Assembly: GCF_036327415.1 (NCBI RefSeq)
Contig: NZ_CP123961.1
Coordinates: forward strand, 1,967,501 to 2,031,500
DNA from: Bartonella grahamii subsp. shimonis
GTDB lineage: Bacteria > Pseudomonadota > Alphaproteobacteria > Rhizobiales > Rhizobiaceae
Direction: 5' to 3'
Length of the DNA stretch: 64,000 nucleotides
Under the pieces are notes generated by a model. The model saw only the letters and a list, made by a program, of their open reading frames with translations. It was not told where the DNA came from and did no database searches. Position 1 is the stretch's first letter. Each line of letters begins with the position of its first letter. Shown one piece after another: positions 29,425-39,853 of the stretch. A program made the translations under genes and the position numbers.

Positions 29425-30759
29425 ATGGCAAGCAATGTGAACCTAACAGGTTTAGCGCATGATTTGAAAAAACGTGCAGAAAACCATCCCCCCATCCGTA
29501 TTGGACTGATTGGTTGTGGGGAAATGGGCACAGATTTATTATCAAGTATTGCGCATATGGATGGTATAACAGTGGCTGCTGTAGCCACTAGGACGCCATC
29601 ACGTATTTTTGATGCCGCTACACTAGCCTATGGCGAAGATGGACATGTCTGTGAAGTTGAAAATACTTATGCTCTCACGCAAAGCATTGAAAAAGATTTG
29701 ATTGCAGCGACAGATGATATTGACCTTGTTTTGCGCCATGAACAAATTGATATTATCATTGATGCAACAGGCTATCCTGAAGCGGGAGCAGAAATTGGTA
29801 TCAAAGCGCTTGAGAATAACAAACATCTTGTCATGATGAATGTTGAAGCAGATGTTACAATTGGCGCTTATCTCAAACATGAAGCAGAAAAACGAGGACT
29901 TATTTATACCCTTGGTGCCGGAGATGAACCAACTTCTTGCATGGAACTCATCGAATTTGTTTCAGCTCTTGGACATAAGATTGTTGCAGCGGGTAAGGGA
30001 AAAAATAATCCTCTGCTCTTTGATGCTACACCTGATGCTTACGAAGAAGAAGCACTCCGGCGTAATATGAATGTACGCATGTTGGTTGAATTTATTGATG
30101 GTTCCAAAACGATGGTTGAAATGGCCGCAATTGCCAATGCCACCGGACTTCTCCCCGACTGCCCAGGAATGCATGGACCACAAGCGACGCTGCAAGATTT
30201 AAACAAAGTGCTTATTCCCAAAAAAGATGGAGGAATTTTACAGCAATATGGTGTTGTGGATTATTCAATAGGTCAAGGTGTTTCCCCAGGTGTTTTTGTC
30301 ATTGCAGAAATAACACACCCACGTTTACGCGAACGTATGGAAGATTTAAAAATTGGTCAGGGACCTTACTTCACCTTTCACCGCCCCTATCATTTAACAG
30401 CAATGGAAGTTCCCCTCACCTGCGCACGTGTTATGCTTTATGGTAAAAAAGATATGGTCCCTCTTAGCCACCCCGTAGTAGAAGTCTGTGCTGTTGCTAA
30501 AAAAGATTTACACCCAGGTGACCAGCTAGACTTTATCGGTCTTTATACTTATCGCGCTTGGATAATGAACATCGCAGAAGCACGCGCTCACCACGCCATT
30601 CCTTGTGGTCTTTTAGAAAAAGCAACTGTAACAGCTGCAATTAAAAAAAATGAACTCATTACAACGCATAATACTACTATTCGTGAAGATCAGTGGATTG
30701 CACGCCTTCGTGCTAAACAAGACCTTTTACTTCATTGCCCTTCTTCTGCTAAGCTATAA
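29425..30759 (+). CDS. NAD(P)-dependent homoserine dehydrogenase-like protein with SAF domain (COG4091 type)
   Basis: An N-terminal Rossmann fold (IRIGLIGCGEMGTDLLSSI, about residues 24-42) and a dehydrogenase core (IDIIIDATGYPEAGAEI, TLGAGDEPTSCMELIEF) are followed by a C-terminal SAF domain (CAVAKKDLHPGDQLDFIGLYTY, about residues 350-410). At 444 residues it matches the predicted homoserine dehydrogenase-like family. True homoserine dehydrogenase activity is doubtful, since family members also act in sugar-acid pathways. No operon partner is evident. Confidence 0.8.
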   Translation: MASNVNLTGLAHDLKKRAENHPPIRIGLIGCGEMGTDLLSSIAHMDGITVAAVATRTPSRIFDAATLAYGEDGHVCEVENTYALTQSIEKDLIAATDDIDLVLRHEQIDIIIDATGYPEAGAEIGIKALENNKHLVMMNVEADVTIGAYLKHEAEKRGLIYTLGAGDEPTSCMELIEFVSALGHKIVAAGKGKNNPLLFDATPDAYEEEALRRNMNVRMLVEFIDGSKTMVEMAAIANATGLLPDCPGMHGPQATLQDLNKVLIPKKDGGILQQYGVVDYSIGQGVSPGVFVIAEITHPRLRERMEDLKIGQGPYFTFHRPYHLTAMEVPLTCARVMLYGKKDMVPLSHPVVEVCAVAKKDLHPGDQLDFIGLYTYRAWIMNIAEARAHHAIPCGLLEKATVTAAIKKNELITTHNTTIREDQWIARLRAKQDLLLHCPSSAKL

Positions 30760-30779
30760 TACCTCTTAGCACCTTACTT

Positions 30780-31180
30780 AACAGCATCGTTCCCTTACGC
30801 AACAGAACAACCCAGAATACACTTGTATCACAAATTCATGTTTCTGTTTTAATAAAGGCATTTTCCAACGATACACATCACCACTTCCCTCACACGAACA
30901 GGGCCCATAAATTCTATAGTATAAACCTCCCCATGAGATAGTATAAGGTTCATTGTGTATCACTCTCTTACCTTCATAAAGATACAAATCAGCATCATCA
31001 TTTTATTTGCTAATTACCAATAGTATGACAGCCCTTGAACCTTAGAGATGATTCATGAGAAGAATTTTTGCTCTTTTCTTAAATAATTTTTATCCATACA
31101 CGAATGCAAATTGTTATATGCAAAAAATGCTTTTGATGGATTCAATATAAACAAATTTGAAATGATGAATATCTATCATT
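30780..31180 (-). pseudogene. eroded integrase-family repeat copy, inverted
   Basis: On the minus strand the order is TTGAATCCATCAAAAGC (31140), a leader with AAAAATTATTTAAGAAAAGAG, TGAATCATCTCTAAGG, GATGATGCTGATTTGTATC and CACAATGAACCTTATACTATC, each matching the integrase copies. A 69-residue open frame at 30778-30987 is explained by this relic and is not a gene. Confidence 0.5.
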
Positions 31181-31548
31181 TTTCTTATTGCATGAAAAAC
31201 CTAAATACAGGGATATTTTTTTTTATCTTCCTATAAAAGATAAAAATATTTTAAAAAGGGATAAAATATGCCTTTGATGAATAATCTTCATATAAGAGCA
31301 GGTAGACAATATTAAAATGCTTATAAAAAGAGTGAATGTACTAGCATTATTACTAAGATAATAACTATAAACTGTAAAAAAACAGGTTACACTACTTTGA
31401 AAAAGAAAAACATAAATGTAGAATCTTGAACTTTAATAATGTTAATAAAAGATAGATTTAGTATTAACAATAGAGATTTTTCTAGCTAATACAGCACAAA
31501 TCATTTCAAATATTAATTTTTTCAAACTAATGAAGTGAACAAAACAAC

Positions 31549-31570
31549 TCATCGACTTTGTCGATGAGCC
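31549..31570 (-). terminator. intrinsic terminator of the small exported ORF
   Basis: A perfect CTCATCGAC / GTCGATGAG stem with a three-base loop is followed on the minus strand by a T-rich stretch. It lies six bases after the stop of the 31576 gene. Confidence 0.7.
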
Positions 31571-31575
31571 TTCTA

Positions 31576-31931
31576 CTAAAGTGTACTAAATATTCCTAAA
31601 AGAGATACAACTGCACCAAATACATCCCCAATACATAAAGAAGCAATAAGTGAGAAAATACCTATTTCACCCCAAAAAGCTGAACCTGAAAAGGCAGAAA
31701 CTTTTTCAGCTTTCCCAAAAGCAATGCCATCTTGTTTCTCAACACCTTGAATAACCGCACTGTCCACAGCTTTAATAGCTACATTTTTTTCTAGTGTGGA
31801 AATAGGAACTGCCATTCTCTCTTGAAATTTATTTTTTACAAAACTTTCATTTCCCTCTATAGTTTGTACAAAAAAAGAATAAATAATGTAAAAGTAAGTG
31901 AACATACACGATTTTTAAATATTTTAAACAT
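31576..31931 (-). pseudogene. small exported protein with homopolymer frameshift (phase-variable or broken)
   Basis: ATG 31931 lies 11 bases downstream of GAGGAG and begins a signal-peptide-like frame (MFKIFKNRVCSLTFTLFILF) that stops soon after. The body continues in another frame from VQTIEGNESF to the end at 31576. A run of seven T at 31870-31876 (minus strand) joins the two; one extra T restores a continuous protein of about 118 residues. The body has a C-terminal hydrophobic segment (SLIASLCIGDVFGAVVSLLG). No family is recognised. A good terminator follows, which supports a real gene. Confidence 0.5.
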
Positions 31932-32990
31932 CGATTTCTTTTCTCCTCTTTTTCTTCACTGAAAAAATGAAAGAATATTCACATATGTAAAAACCAAAGC
32001 TTATATTTAAGCATTTATAGAATTACACATAACAAAATACTATATGTAATTATATTATAAATATAATTACATCATGTGTTACATATAAATACAAAAAAAC
32101 GACAAATCCATTTGAAAACTTATATAATATAAATTTTATAAATAATTTAAAATGTAATTAAATTCTAAAGAACTATAATATTAAAAACTGTCAATATAAT
32201 GATAATGTTTGTCTATTATTTCAATAAATATAAAAATGAAATAGTAACTAATGGATTTTTATTATATCACTCATCAATAATCTTGAAAAATAAAATTGGA
32301 AGAGAATAAAAACATCGATCTAAAACAAATCTATCCTAATAAATAAACCTTAAAATAGTGTATTATTTTTCTATAAAACAGTTATAAAGTGTAAAAAAGC
32401 AAATAAGATCTCTCTTTTCAAATAGAAAAGACGTTAATAAAATTATCCTCAACTTTTACTGATATATAAAGAAAAAATATCGCATAGCATCTTCAAAAAG
32501 GTAATTCAGCGCCCTTTATCTCATACAGCATAAGAACTCAAAATATTGACTTTCAAACCTAACAAAACAAACTTATAAAATAACTAAATCTATCAGATTT
32601 ACAAAAACATTATAAGTAACATTAGAGCACCAACAAACTGCCTAAAATTAAATAAAAAGAAAGTCATGAAAAATGATATAATCCCCTAAAATATCGAAAA
32701 TAATTCTCTTTCTTAATTTTTATAAAAATTATTCCATATTTTTCGTCAATATTGTAGATCCTATCCATATTTATGTTTTGAGTAATTATATTTACTCTGT
32801 ATTAGTAAAAAATAATTCTCTTTAAAAGAAGTTTTTGGCAATATTCACATAACCGTCTTCAATTTGTGATAATAATAAAGAATTGATCAAATTCTTGGAA
32901 GAAAAGTGATAGAGAAACTTACTAAAAATTGCATTTTTGAAATACCAACTTAAGTAAGCGCATTGAAAAAATAACGCCATGAAAACTGAT
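31932..32990. other. very AT-rich spacer
   Basis: About 1 kb of extremely AT-rich sequence with no coding frame, RNA or repeat that can be named. It includes the promoter region of the small exported gene on the minus strand. Confidence 0.4.
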
Positions 32991-32999
32991 ATTGAATGA

Positions 33000-33480
33000 T
33001 AAATTTATCAACCAATCACTTTAATGGCAGGATACTGATCTATAATAATAGTTCATTGTTTTGCATGTTGAATGAGAAAGCTAGCTATTATAAGATTCTC
33101 TTAATTTTAACTCTGTTTATATTGAATCAAACAAATTTTTTTGCTGGCAAATCACAAACGAAATCGATGTGTATGTAAACACACTTGAAGAAAGAAAAAT
33201 ATCACTTATGAGATATTTTAACTATCAAGCGCTGTTAACACAGTATTGAAAACTAGCAAAGTAAATGGCGCTGCCCCTTTTTACTTTAAAAGTGTAAAGC
33301 TGATGGAACACTGTAGATTTTACATTATGAGACTTTACCATTATACCATTCACGGGCGCCGTCGCAAAATAGGCTTGGATACCTTGGGAAAGGTTTCTTT
33401 AAAACAAGCGTGTCAATGTGCAACACAATGGCGTTCTGTTTATCATGTATCCAACGGTGTTTCTTTTTGAATCATCTTAT
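33000..33480 (+). pseudogene. integrase N-terminal fragment
   Basis: The leader (CTATAATAATAGTTCATTG, then TTGAATCAAACAAA) runs into an open 74-codon frame at 33246-33470. Its second half reads YHYTIHGRRRKIGLDTLGKVSLKQACQCATQWRSV, the arm-binding domain of P4-type integrases. The frame ends after this domain, so no catalytic part is present. Confidence 0.7.
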
Positions 33481-34094
33481 AAACTCATCGAGCTCTCTGA
33501 GATTTCAAGTTCATCTTACGTGAATTCTTCTCTTTGATATTCACTTTTTTCATGAACACTAAAGTCTGTTAATACACTATCCAAAGTAAATCAATCAACA
33601 AACATTTCTATTCTTTTATAATATACAGATACTTGAATTAAGAATTTAGAGCTTCTGATTGAAACCAAAATCTGTACTATCGCAAAAATAGAAATAATTT
33701 GGTTATCTTTTCTCCCTAGTAAAAAGAAGGATATGCAACTTACAGAAAAAATTGCGTTTTCAATAAACAACGAAAAACAACAAAAAAATTATTTTTCATG
33801 ACATGATGTGAGGTATTTAATCTGTCTGAATATTGATTTGTTAAAAATGAGAATATGTATCAGAAAGACTTACCAAAGATAGCTATCTTTAGAAAGGTCG
33901 CCTCATATTACAGAAAAAATTGCGTTAGCTTTACTCAATAAAAGTTTCACTATTTTTAACAAAGCTCTCATTTTATAGCATCCATATGTGATGTAAAAAG
34001 ACGCCTATTTGCGTTTCTCTTATAGATAGATTAAATAGTGACAGTACCTTTGATCACTTTAATCTGTGTTAACTTCTCTTTTGGGCAATAATTT
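33481..34094. other. spacer upstream of the creatininase-family gene
   Basis: No gene is visible. TTACAGAAAAAATTGCGTT occurs twice (about 33740 and 33908), a small dispersed direct repeat of unknown meaning. Confidence 0.35.
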
Positions 34095-34838
34095 ATGGTA
34101 TCTAACACGCCTTTTCTCGCTCTTTTACCTTTGGGCGCACACGAATATCACGGAGAGCACCTTCCCTTCGAAACCGACTGGATCATTGCTGAAGCTTTTG
34201 CAAAAGCTCTCACTTTACAAACAAAAGAGCAGTTTCATATCGCACTTTTACCAGTTGAAAAGATTGGCTATTCTATAGAACATATGGATGTTACAGGCAC
34301 ACAAACTCTTACCTTTTCTGATGCGATTAAGCGATGGATAAAGATTGGTGAAAACTGTTATCATAAAGGGATCAACCGTCTTCTTCTTCTCAATGCTCAC
34401 GGAGGCAATTCACCTTTAATGAGCATTGTTATCACCGAATTACGAAGGCGCCTTTCCATGCTCGCTGTAGCAACAAGCTGGAGCCGTTTTGGTTTGCCAC
34501 AAGGTCTCATGGAGCCTTTTCAACAGCATCTTGATATCCATGGAGGTTTTATCGAAACTTCTCTCATGCTCTATTTAGCACCAGAAAAAGTGCATATGGA
34601 AAAAGCAACAAATTTTCATAACAAACAAGCAGATATGATTGCCAATTATCGGTATTTACGCGCTTATGGTCCTCATGCCTTTGGCTGGACAATGCGAGAT
34701 CTAAATATGCAAGGTGCAGCAGGAAACGCAAGCAAAGCAACACCACAAGCCGGTGAAGCAATCTTTTCTCATGTTCTATCTCAGCTTCGTGATTTACTTG
34801 ATGATATCAATCGATTTAACATAAACACATGGCAATAA
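34095..34838 (+). CDS. creatininase-family amidohydrolase
   Basis: This 247-residue protein belongs to the creatininase fold, a metal-dependent amidohydrolase group. Likely metal ligands are in PLGAHEYHGEHLPFETD (Glu, His and Asp) and in LLLNAHGGNSPL. The N-terminus begins right at the first strand, about 15 residues shorter than many relatives, and an in-frame stop lies just upstream. Family members act on creatinine or on cyclic amides in cofactor pathways; the substrate is not known. It leads a three-gene run with the CobW and WD40 genes. Confidence 0.8.
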   Translation: MVSNTPFLALLPLGAHEYHGEHLPFETDWIIAEAFAKALTLQTKEQFHIALLPVEKIGYSIEHMDVTGTQTLTFSDAIKRWIKIGENCYHKGINRLLLLNAHGGNSPLMSIVITELRRRLSMLAVATSWSRFGLPQGLMEPFQQHLDIHGGFIETSLMLYLAPEKVHMEKATNFHNKQADMIANYRYLRAYGPHAFGWTMRDLNMQGAAGNASKATPQAGEAIFSHVLSQLRDLLDDINRFNINTWQ

Positions 34839-34859
34839 AGAACAATAAAAGGTCTCTCC

Positions 34860-35888
34860 ATGGAAACGACACACCCCAAAAAACTTCCCGTTACGGTTCT
34901 CACAGGCTATCTTGGTGCGGGAAAAACCACCCTTCTCAACCGCATTCTCAGTGAAAATCATGGCAAACGTTATGCCGTCATTGTCAATGAATTTGGTGAA
35001 ATTGGCATTGATAATGACCTGATCATTGAATCAGATGAAGAAATTTATGAAATGAATAATGGCTGTGTTTGCTGCACCGTGCGTGGTGATCTCATTCGCA
35101 TTCTGGAAAGTCTGATGCAACGTTCTCATCGATTTGATGCGATCATTATAGAAACGACAGGGCTTGCAGATCCCGTTCCCGTAGCCCAGACCTTTTTCAT
35201 GGATGATACTATCCATGAAAAAACAACCCTTGACAGTGTCATAGCGGTCGTTGATGCAAAGCATTTACCCTCTCAACTGAAAAAAAGTCGTGAAGTTGAA
35301 GAGCAAATTGCTTTCTCTGACATTGTTCTTTTAAATAAGATTGATCTTGTCACGGCACAAGAACGCGCCTATGCTGAATCCCTTATTCTGGCCATTAATC
35401 CTCGCGCTATACTCTATACAACACAGCGCGCCAATATTCCTCTTGAAAAACTCATCAATCGTGGTTTCTTTGATCTCCAACGAACTCTCGATCATGAACC
35501 TCATTTTCTCGATCACGAACATACACACCAACATACCAACCATGTGTGCGGTCCCGATTGCCATCATGACCATCATCACGCTTCCCCCATTCATGATATT
35601 ACCATCACTTCTGTAAGTTTAAAAACAGGTGCTCTGCAACCAGAAAAGTTTTTCCCTTGGATCCAACAAATTACGCAGCAACAGGGACCTGATATCTTGC
35701 GTCTCAAAGGCATTATCGCCTTTCAAAGAGACGATGATCGTTACGTCATTCAAGGTATACACATGCTTCTTGAGGGACAACATCAACGCCCATGGCGTGA
35801 AGATGAAAAACGAGAAAGTCGCCTTGTTTTTATAGGACGCTCTCTTGATGCTGAAAAATTAAAAACTGGTTTTGAAAGTTGTGCATAA
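34860..35888 (+). CDS. CobW/ZNG1-type GTPase metallochaperone
   Basis: This G3E-family GTPase has 342 residues. Walker A is [12 protein letters not shown], the metal-binding CxCC is in [13 protein letters not shown], and the guanine motif is LNKID. A histidine-rich stretch (about residues 215-245, [23 protein letters not shown]) separates it from the CobW C-terminal domain (FIGRSLD near the end). Members deliver zinc or cobalt to client enzymes. It lies 21 bases after the creatininase-family gene, a possible metal-dependent client. Confidence 0.88.
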   Translation: METTHPKKLPVTVLTGYLGAGKTTLLNRILSENHGKRYAVIVNEFGEIGIDNDLIIESDEEIYEMNNGCVCCTVRGDLIRILESLMQRSHRFDAIIIETTGLADPVPVAQTFFMDDTIHEKTTLDSVIAVVDAKHLPSQLKKSREVEEQIAFSDIVLLNKIDLVTAQERAYAESLILAINPRAILYTTQRANIPLEKLINRGFFDLQRTLDHEPHFLDHEHTHQHTNHVCGPDCHHDHHHASPIHDITITSVSLKTGALQPEKFFPWIQQITQQQGPDILRLKGIIAFQRDDDRYVIQGIHMLLEGQHQRPWREDEKRESRLVFIGRSLDAEKLKTGFESCA

Positions 35889-35898
35889 GGGAGTGACA

Positions 35899-36870
35899 AT
35901 GCCAAACATTACCCATTATGATCTCAAAAGTTACTGCCTTTCCTGCGGTTTTATAGGCAATAAACCAGCTTTTGTTTCCGTAGAAGGTTTCATTGTTTTT
36001 TTTAATCCAACCCCACAAATCTTTGAAGTTCACAAAGGAATAATTTCCAGCCATTTTTCCCATGACAATACTGCGATCATCACAGGTGGAGAAGATGGAA
36101 AAGTCTGTCAAACAACCGCAGCGGGACATACAGAAGTGCTAAGCCAAAAAGAACGCAAATGGATAAACAACGTTGCTTTTGGTCCACAAAAAGCTTTTGC
36201 TTTTTCCTCCTCACGTTTCGTATTTGTGCATGTTGGAAAAGAACGACAAGAGCTTACACATGAACGCAGTGTAGAAGGCATCGCTTTTGCCCCAAAAGGT
36301 TTACGACTTGCCGTTGCCCATTACAATGGTGTCACTCTTCATTGGTTATCAACGCAAATATCTCCCACCACATTGGTATGGAAAGGAGCTCATTGTGATG
36401 TCACCTTTTCACCAGACAACCGCTATGTCATTTCCACGATGCAAGAAAACGCCTTACACGGCTGGCGCCTTAGAGATCATCAACATTTACGGATGAGTGG
36501 CTACCCAAGCAAAGTCAAAAGCTGGTCTTGGAGTGCAAAAGGAAAATGGCTAGCAACATCAGGTGCCTCTGCCGCAATTGTTTGGCCCTTTCATACAAAA
36601 GATGGCCCCATGGGAAAAACACCACTAGAACTAGGCACACGAGCAAATGCGCTTGTTAGCACCGTTTCATGCCACCCAAGCAAAGAAATTGTAGCTATAG
36701 GCTTCAATGATGGAATGATTTTAGCGGCATATTTTCATGATGGAAAAGAAGTCCTTCTAAAAGGTTATGGGAAAAGTGCTATCTCAGCACTCAACTGGGA
36801 TCAGGCAGGGTACAACCTCACCTTCGGTAGCGAAAATGGTGAATGTGGTATGATCAATATCACTGATTAA
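35899..36870 (+). CDS. WD40-repeat protein
   Basis: This 323-residue protein is a predicted beta-propeller with about seven blades. Repeat ends are visible at NTAIITGGEDGKVCQTTAAG, GLRLAVAHYNGVTLHWLS, NRYVISTMQENALHGWRL, GKWLATSGASAAIVWPF and EIVAIGFNDGMILAA. There is no signal peptide, so it acts in the cytoplasm, probably as a scaffold. ATG 35899 follows GGGAG and lies 10 bases after the CobW stop; an earlier in-frame start would overlap cobW. The same CobW-WD40 pairing is common in Rhizobiales. Confidence 0.85.
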   Translation: MPNITHYDLKSYCLSCGFIGNKPAFVSVEGFIVFFNPTPQIFEVHKGIISSHFSHDNTAIITGGEDGKVCQTTAAGHTEVLSQKERKWINNVAFGPQKAFAFSSSRFVFVHVGKERQELTHERSVEGIAFAPKGLRLAVAHYNGVTLHWLSTQISPTTLVWKGAHCDVTFSPDNRYVISTMQENALHGWRLRDHQHLRMSGYPSKVKSWSWSAKGKWLATSGASAAIVWPFHTKDGPMGKTPLELGTRANALVSTVSCHPSKEIVAIGFNDGMILAAYFHDGKEVLLKGYGKSAISALNWDQAGYNLTFGSENGECGMINITD

Positions 36871-37361
36871 ACCAAGCATCAACAAGCGCAACCATTGCTG
36901 ATAAAAATGCCTACACAATCCTCCAGAAATCCTAATACCCCTTGCATCTTTAGAGCTCTCAGAAACCCTATCTCTCTAGTCTCCCCCAAAAGCTCCTAAA
37001 ATCTTCGTAATCATTGAATCTTTCCTCCCCCCTTCAGACAAGAAAATACCTTAACATGTTTTTTGACCTTTTAACATTGCTACCCCCATGCAAGAATAAA
37101 AACATCACCCCCAAGCCCCCCATCTCCCTATAAACACCTATATAGGCTACATACTTCCACAAAAGCATTTTTCTTAAAAATTCGGCAAAAAATAGCTTAT
37201 ATCATCATTGAAACAACTATTTATTCCTACGCTTAGAAGAATGGAATTCAACACTATTTTCCTAAATAAAATTTTTTTGATTTCCCCCTCTAAAGAGCAA
37301 AGTTTCCTACTGGCAGCCTTCTACACGTCAGTTTTTTTCCCAGCAGATTCCATCTCAATAA
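36871..37361. other. spacer downstream of the WD40 gene
   Basis: No gene is seen. The beta-barrel expected downstream of the truncated autotransporter at 37362-39329 is not here, so that gene lost its 3' end rather than being merely frameshifted. Confidence 0.5.
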
Positions 37362-39329
37362 TCATTTCATGGAGATGCTGGAACAGAGGGCTGTGACAGA
37401 TGTTAACGACGTAGGAAATGGATTGGGGGGCGGAGAATCTACAGGATCAGAAGATGCAAAAGAAGAAAGTGTATCAGATATAGTATTATCAGAATTTACT
37501 TTAGAATAAATATAGATACCTTCGAGACGAAAATCCCAAAAACTCCCCTCACCTTCCACTAATCTTAGTGTAACATCCGCTTCTCCAAAAGGCGAGCTTG
37601 GACCATAACCACGAAGACGATATTGATAAGGAAAATCATTCACCGTAGTATAACCATTGGCTAACTCAAAAAAATCCTCCTTTGCTGTTCCAGCAACTTG
37701 AATGAGTAAAATGCTTTGATCTTTTCCGCCACATATCTCTTTACTTGAAGCTTTTAAAAAATTTTGCACATGAATAAGAGTCGTTCCAGAAACATCACCA
37801 TAGATCAAAATGCGATCCGTCCTTTGGAGATCAAACAAACCCTCATCATTAAAAATGCACTCAACTTAATCTGAACATTTCCCTCAACACTATAAGCTTT
37901 TTATATGCTGACAATACTACTTTGTCTCCTTCATTTATATCCGTCCTTTTTCCAATGCGTAGCGTTTGATAACCACTCGATATATCTTTATCATCAAAGA
38001 TTAGTGTACTATTGGAAAGACTTAGAGGTGAAAGCGATGAAACAGAGTCTTGTAAACCGTTGTATTTACTTTTAGTAAGATACCATGTTGAAGCACGCGT
38101 TAACTCTAAATCAACAAGTTGAACTATCTATCCTCAACACACATACCTCCTGTAAGAGAAGAAGCCCTTGCTTTCACCAATAGAGAAGAGTTATTTTTAG
38201 CTTTTAGCAACAAATCACCAGAGATCTTTGTTTCATCAGATAATTCAAGAATACCTTCAGCCCTATAGCCTCCATTCTCCTTCGCATAAATTGCAATACC
38301 ATCTAGGACTGTCATATTTGTCTGTGATAAATAAACACATGCCTTCCCCGTAATAATTGTTTTTGTTTCTAAAATCTTTTCATTTTTCGTTGCCCTGACA
38401 TCTTAGCAAGCTCTTCTGAAGCTAAAATATTAAAATACAGACCATGTACTCCCTCCCCTTTCACAGAAATATTGTTTTTTTCTATCTTAATACTTGTATT
38501 CTTAAAGCCATCTGGTGAAATATATTTTTGAATTAATTTGCCATTATCGTCTACATAACCTGAAAAATTTTTAATCAAGAATCCATGCATATGGTTAAGA
38601 TGAATAAAATTGTTTTTCAAATGCCCCCTTGAAAAACCTCTAAAGCTTCCGGCAATACCCCCCATAGCGCCATCACCATCTGTTCTAGTTTTCTCCCTCC
38701 TTCCTTGCCCCGTAATACCCATAAGTGCCCCCAACCGAGTTGAAAATGAGCTAATCTGATTAAAATTAACGGTACCCTCTGACATTCTAACCATTGCATC
38801 AAAACCACTCATAATACCGATCCCTTTTACCTTCAAATTATCTGGCTGAATATCGATATTCACACTCGCTAAAGCAATATCCGCTTCTTTCCCCATACAT
38901 AAATAGCATGTGAAACGCCCTTAATTTCCCCTACTGTCATGCTAATGACTGCATTTTGAGCACGAAGAGCAGATATATCCTTAAAATCTGAAGCTGTTAG
39001 ATTAAGTTTTCCACTATTTCTTGCATACGCCCATAGGCAGATATTTTATCTGGATTATCGCCATAAACTGTTATCTGAGAGGCATTAACAACAGCGCCTG
39101 CTTTTTCTAAATATATAACTGCAATAGGCGCAGCCTCTTGAGAATTTTTTAAGTAATAAACTTTATCTGCATCTGCGAGAAAGTGTGTTTTTCTATCATC
39201 GCATTTATAAAATGCCTCTCCTGCATCACTTGAAGATCCTGCAGCACTAACCTAAGTAACCTGCAAAAAATAAAGAATAGCTGTTGTAAAGTTACATAAA
39301 AACATATGTTTTTGAAATACATAAACCAT
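37362..39329 (-). pseudogene. autotransporter passenger pseudogene without barrel
   Basis: ATG 39329 starts a signal peptide (MVYVFQKHMFLCNFTTAILY), but a TAG follows in frame at 39252-39254. Passenger pieces continue in three frames: AGAVVNASQITVYGD (39060), the block at 38369-38896, SDETKISGDLLLKAKNNSSLLV (38200), STLIFDDKDISSGYQTLRIGKRTD (38000), and the junction DRILIYGDVSGTTL...GEGSFWDFRLE (37530-37830). It ends in a Pro-rich linker with no translocator. It has the same architecture as the intact genes to its right. Confidence 0.8.
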
Positions 39330-39497
39330 AACTCTTCCCGACTCCTATTCTCCTATTTTTATTCATTTAAGAAAAAAATCTATATTTAAGCTAACAAATT
39401 TCTTAAAATACAATAAATATAAAACTAAATATCTACTTTTAATACTTAATATAACAATATATACTTGTATATAAGCTACTATATAGTTTATGTATAG

Positions 39498-39758
39498 CTA
39501 AAAAAGATGGAGCAATCCAGTAGAGAAACGCACTCCAGAAAAACCAACTTTCTTAAATTCATGCTGATAAGTTACATCTCCATGCAATGCAAAATTTGAA
39601 AACAACTGAGCATTCAACCCAACTCCAATTTCTAGAGAAGCCCCCCCTAATTGAAATTCATCTCCAAACTGTACAGGTTGTTTTCCTCCAAAACTATTGG
39701 CAAGATGAAGCTTTCCATTGAAAATAAAAAACATTTGCAATAGCGCTAAATTAAACAC
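39498..39758 (-). pseudogene. orphan autotransporter barrel end
   Basis: About 80 codons match the last quarter of the barrel of the next gene (FNGKLHLANSFGGKQPVQFGDEFQLGG, NAQLFSNFALHGDVTYQHEF), ending in a terminal phenylalanine. Nothing upstream supplies the rest. It is the remnant of a tandem copy or of a recombination event. Confidence 0.75.
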
Positions 39759-39853
39759 ATTAACAGTGAGAAGTATAAAACCTAAATACTCATTTTATAC
39801 TTCACAAAACACTCTATAACTTATGTAAAAATTGCTCTATATTTTAAATATAT

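Noticed and set aside
30778..30987. 69-residue open frame with several Cys and Trp that looked like a small secreted protein
   Set aside because: Its bases align with the leader and first part of the integrase repeat family on the minus strand, it lacks an ATG start and ribosome binding site, and it is better explained as a relic.
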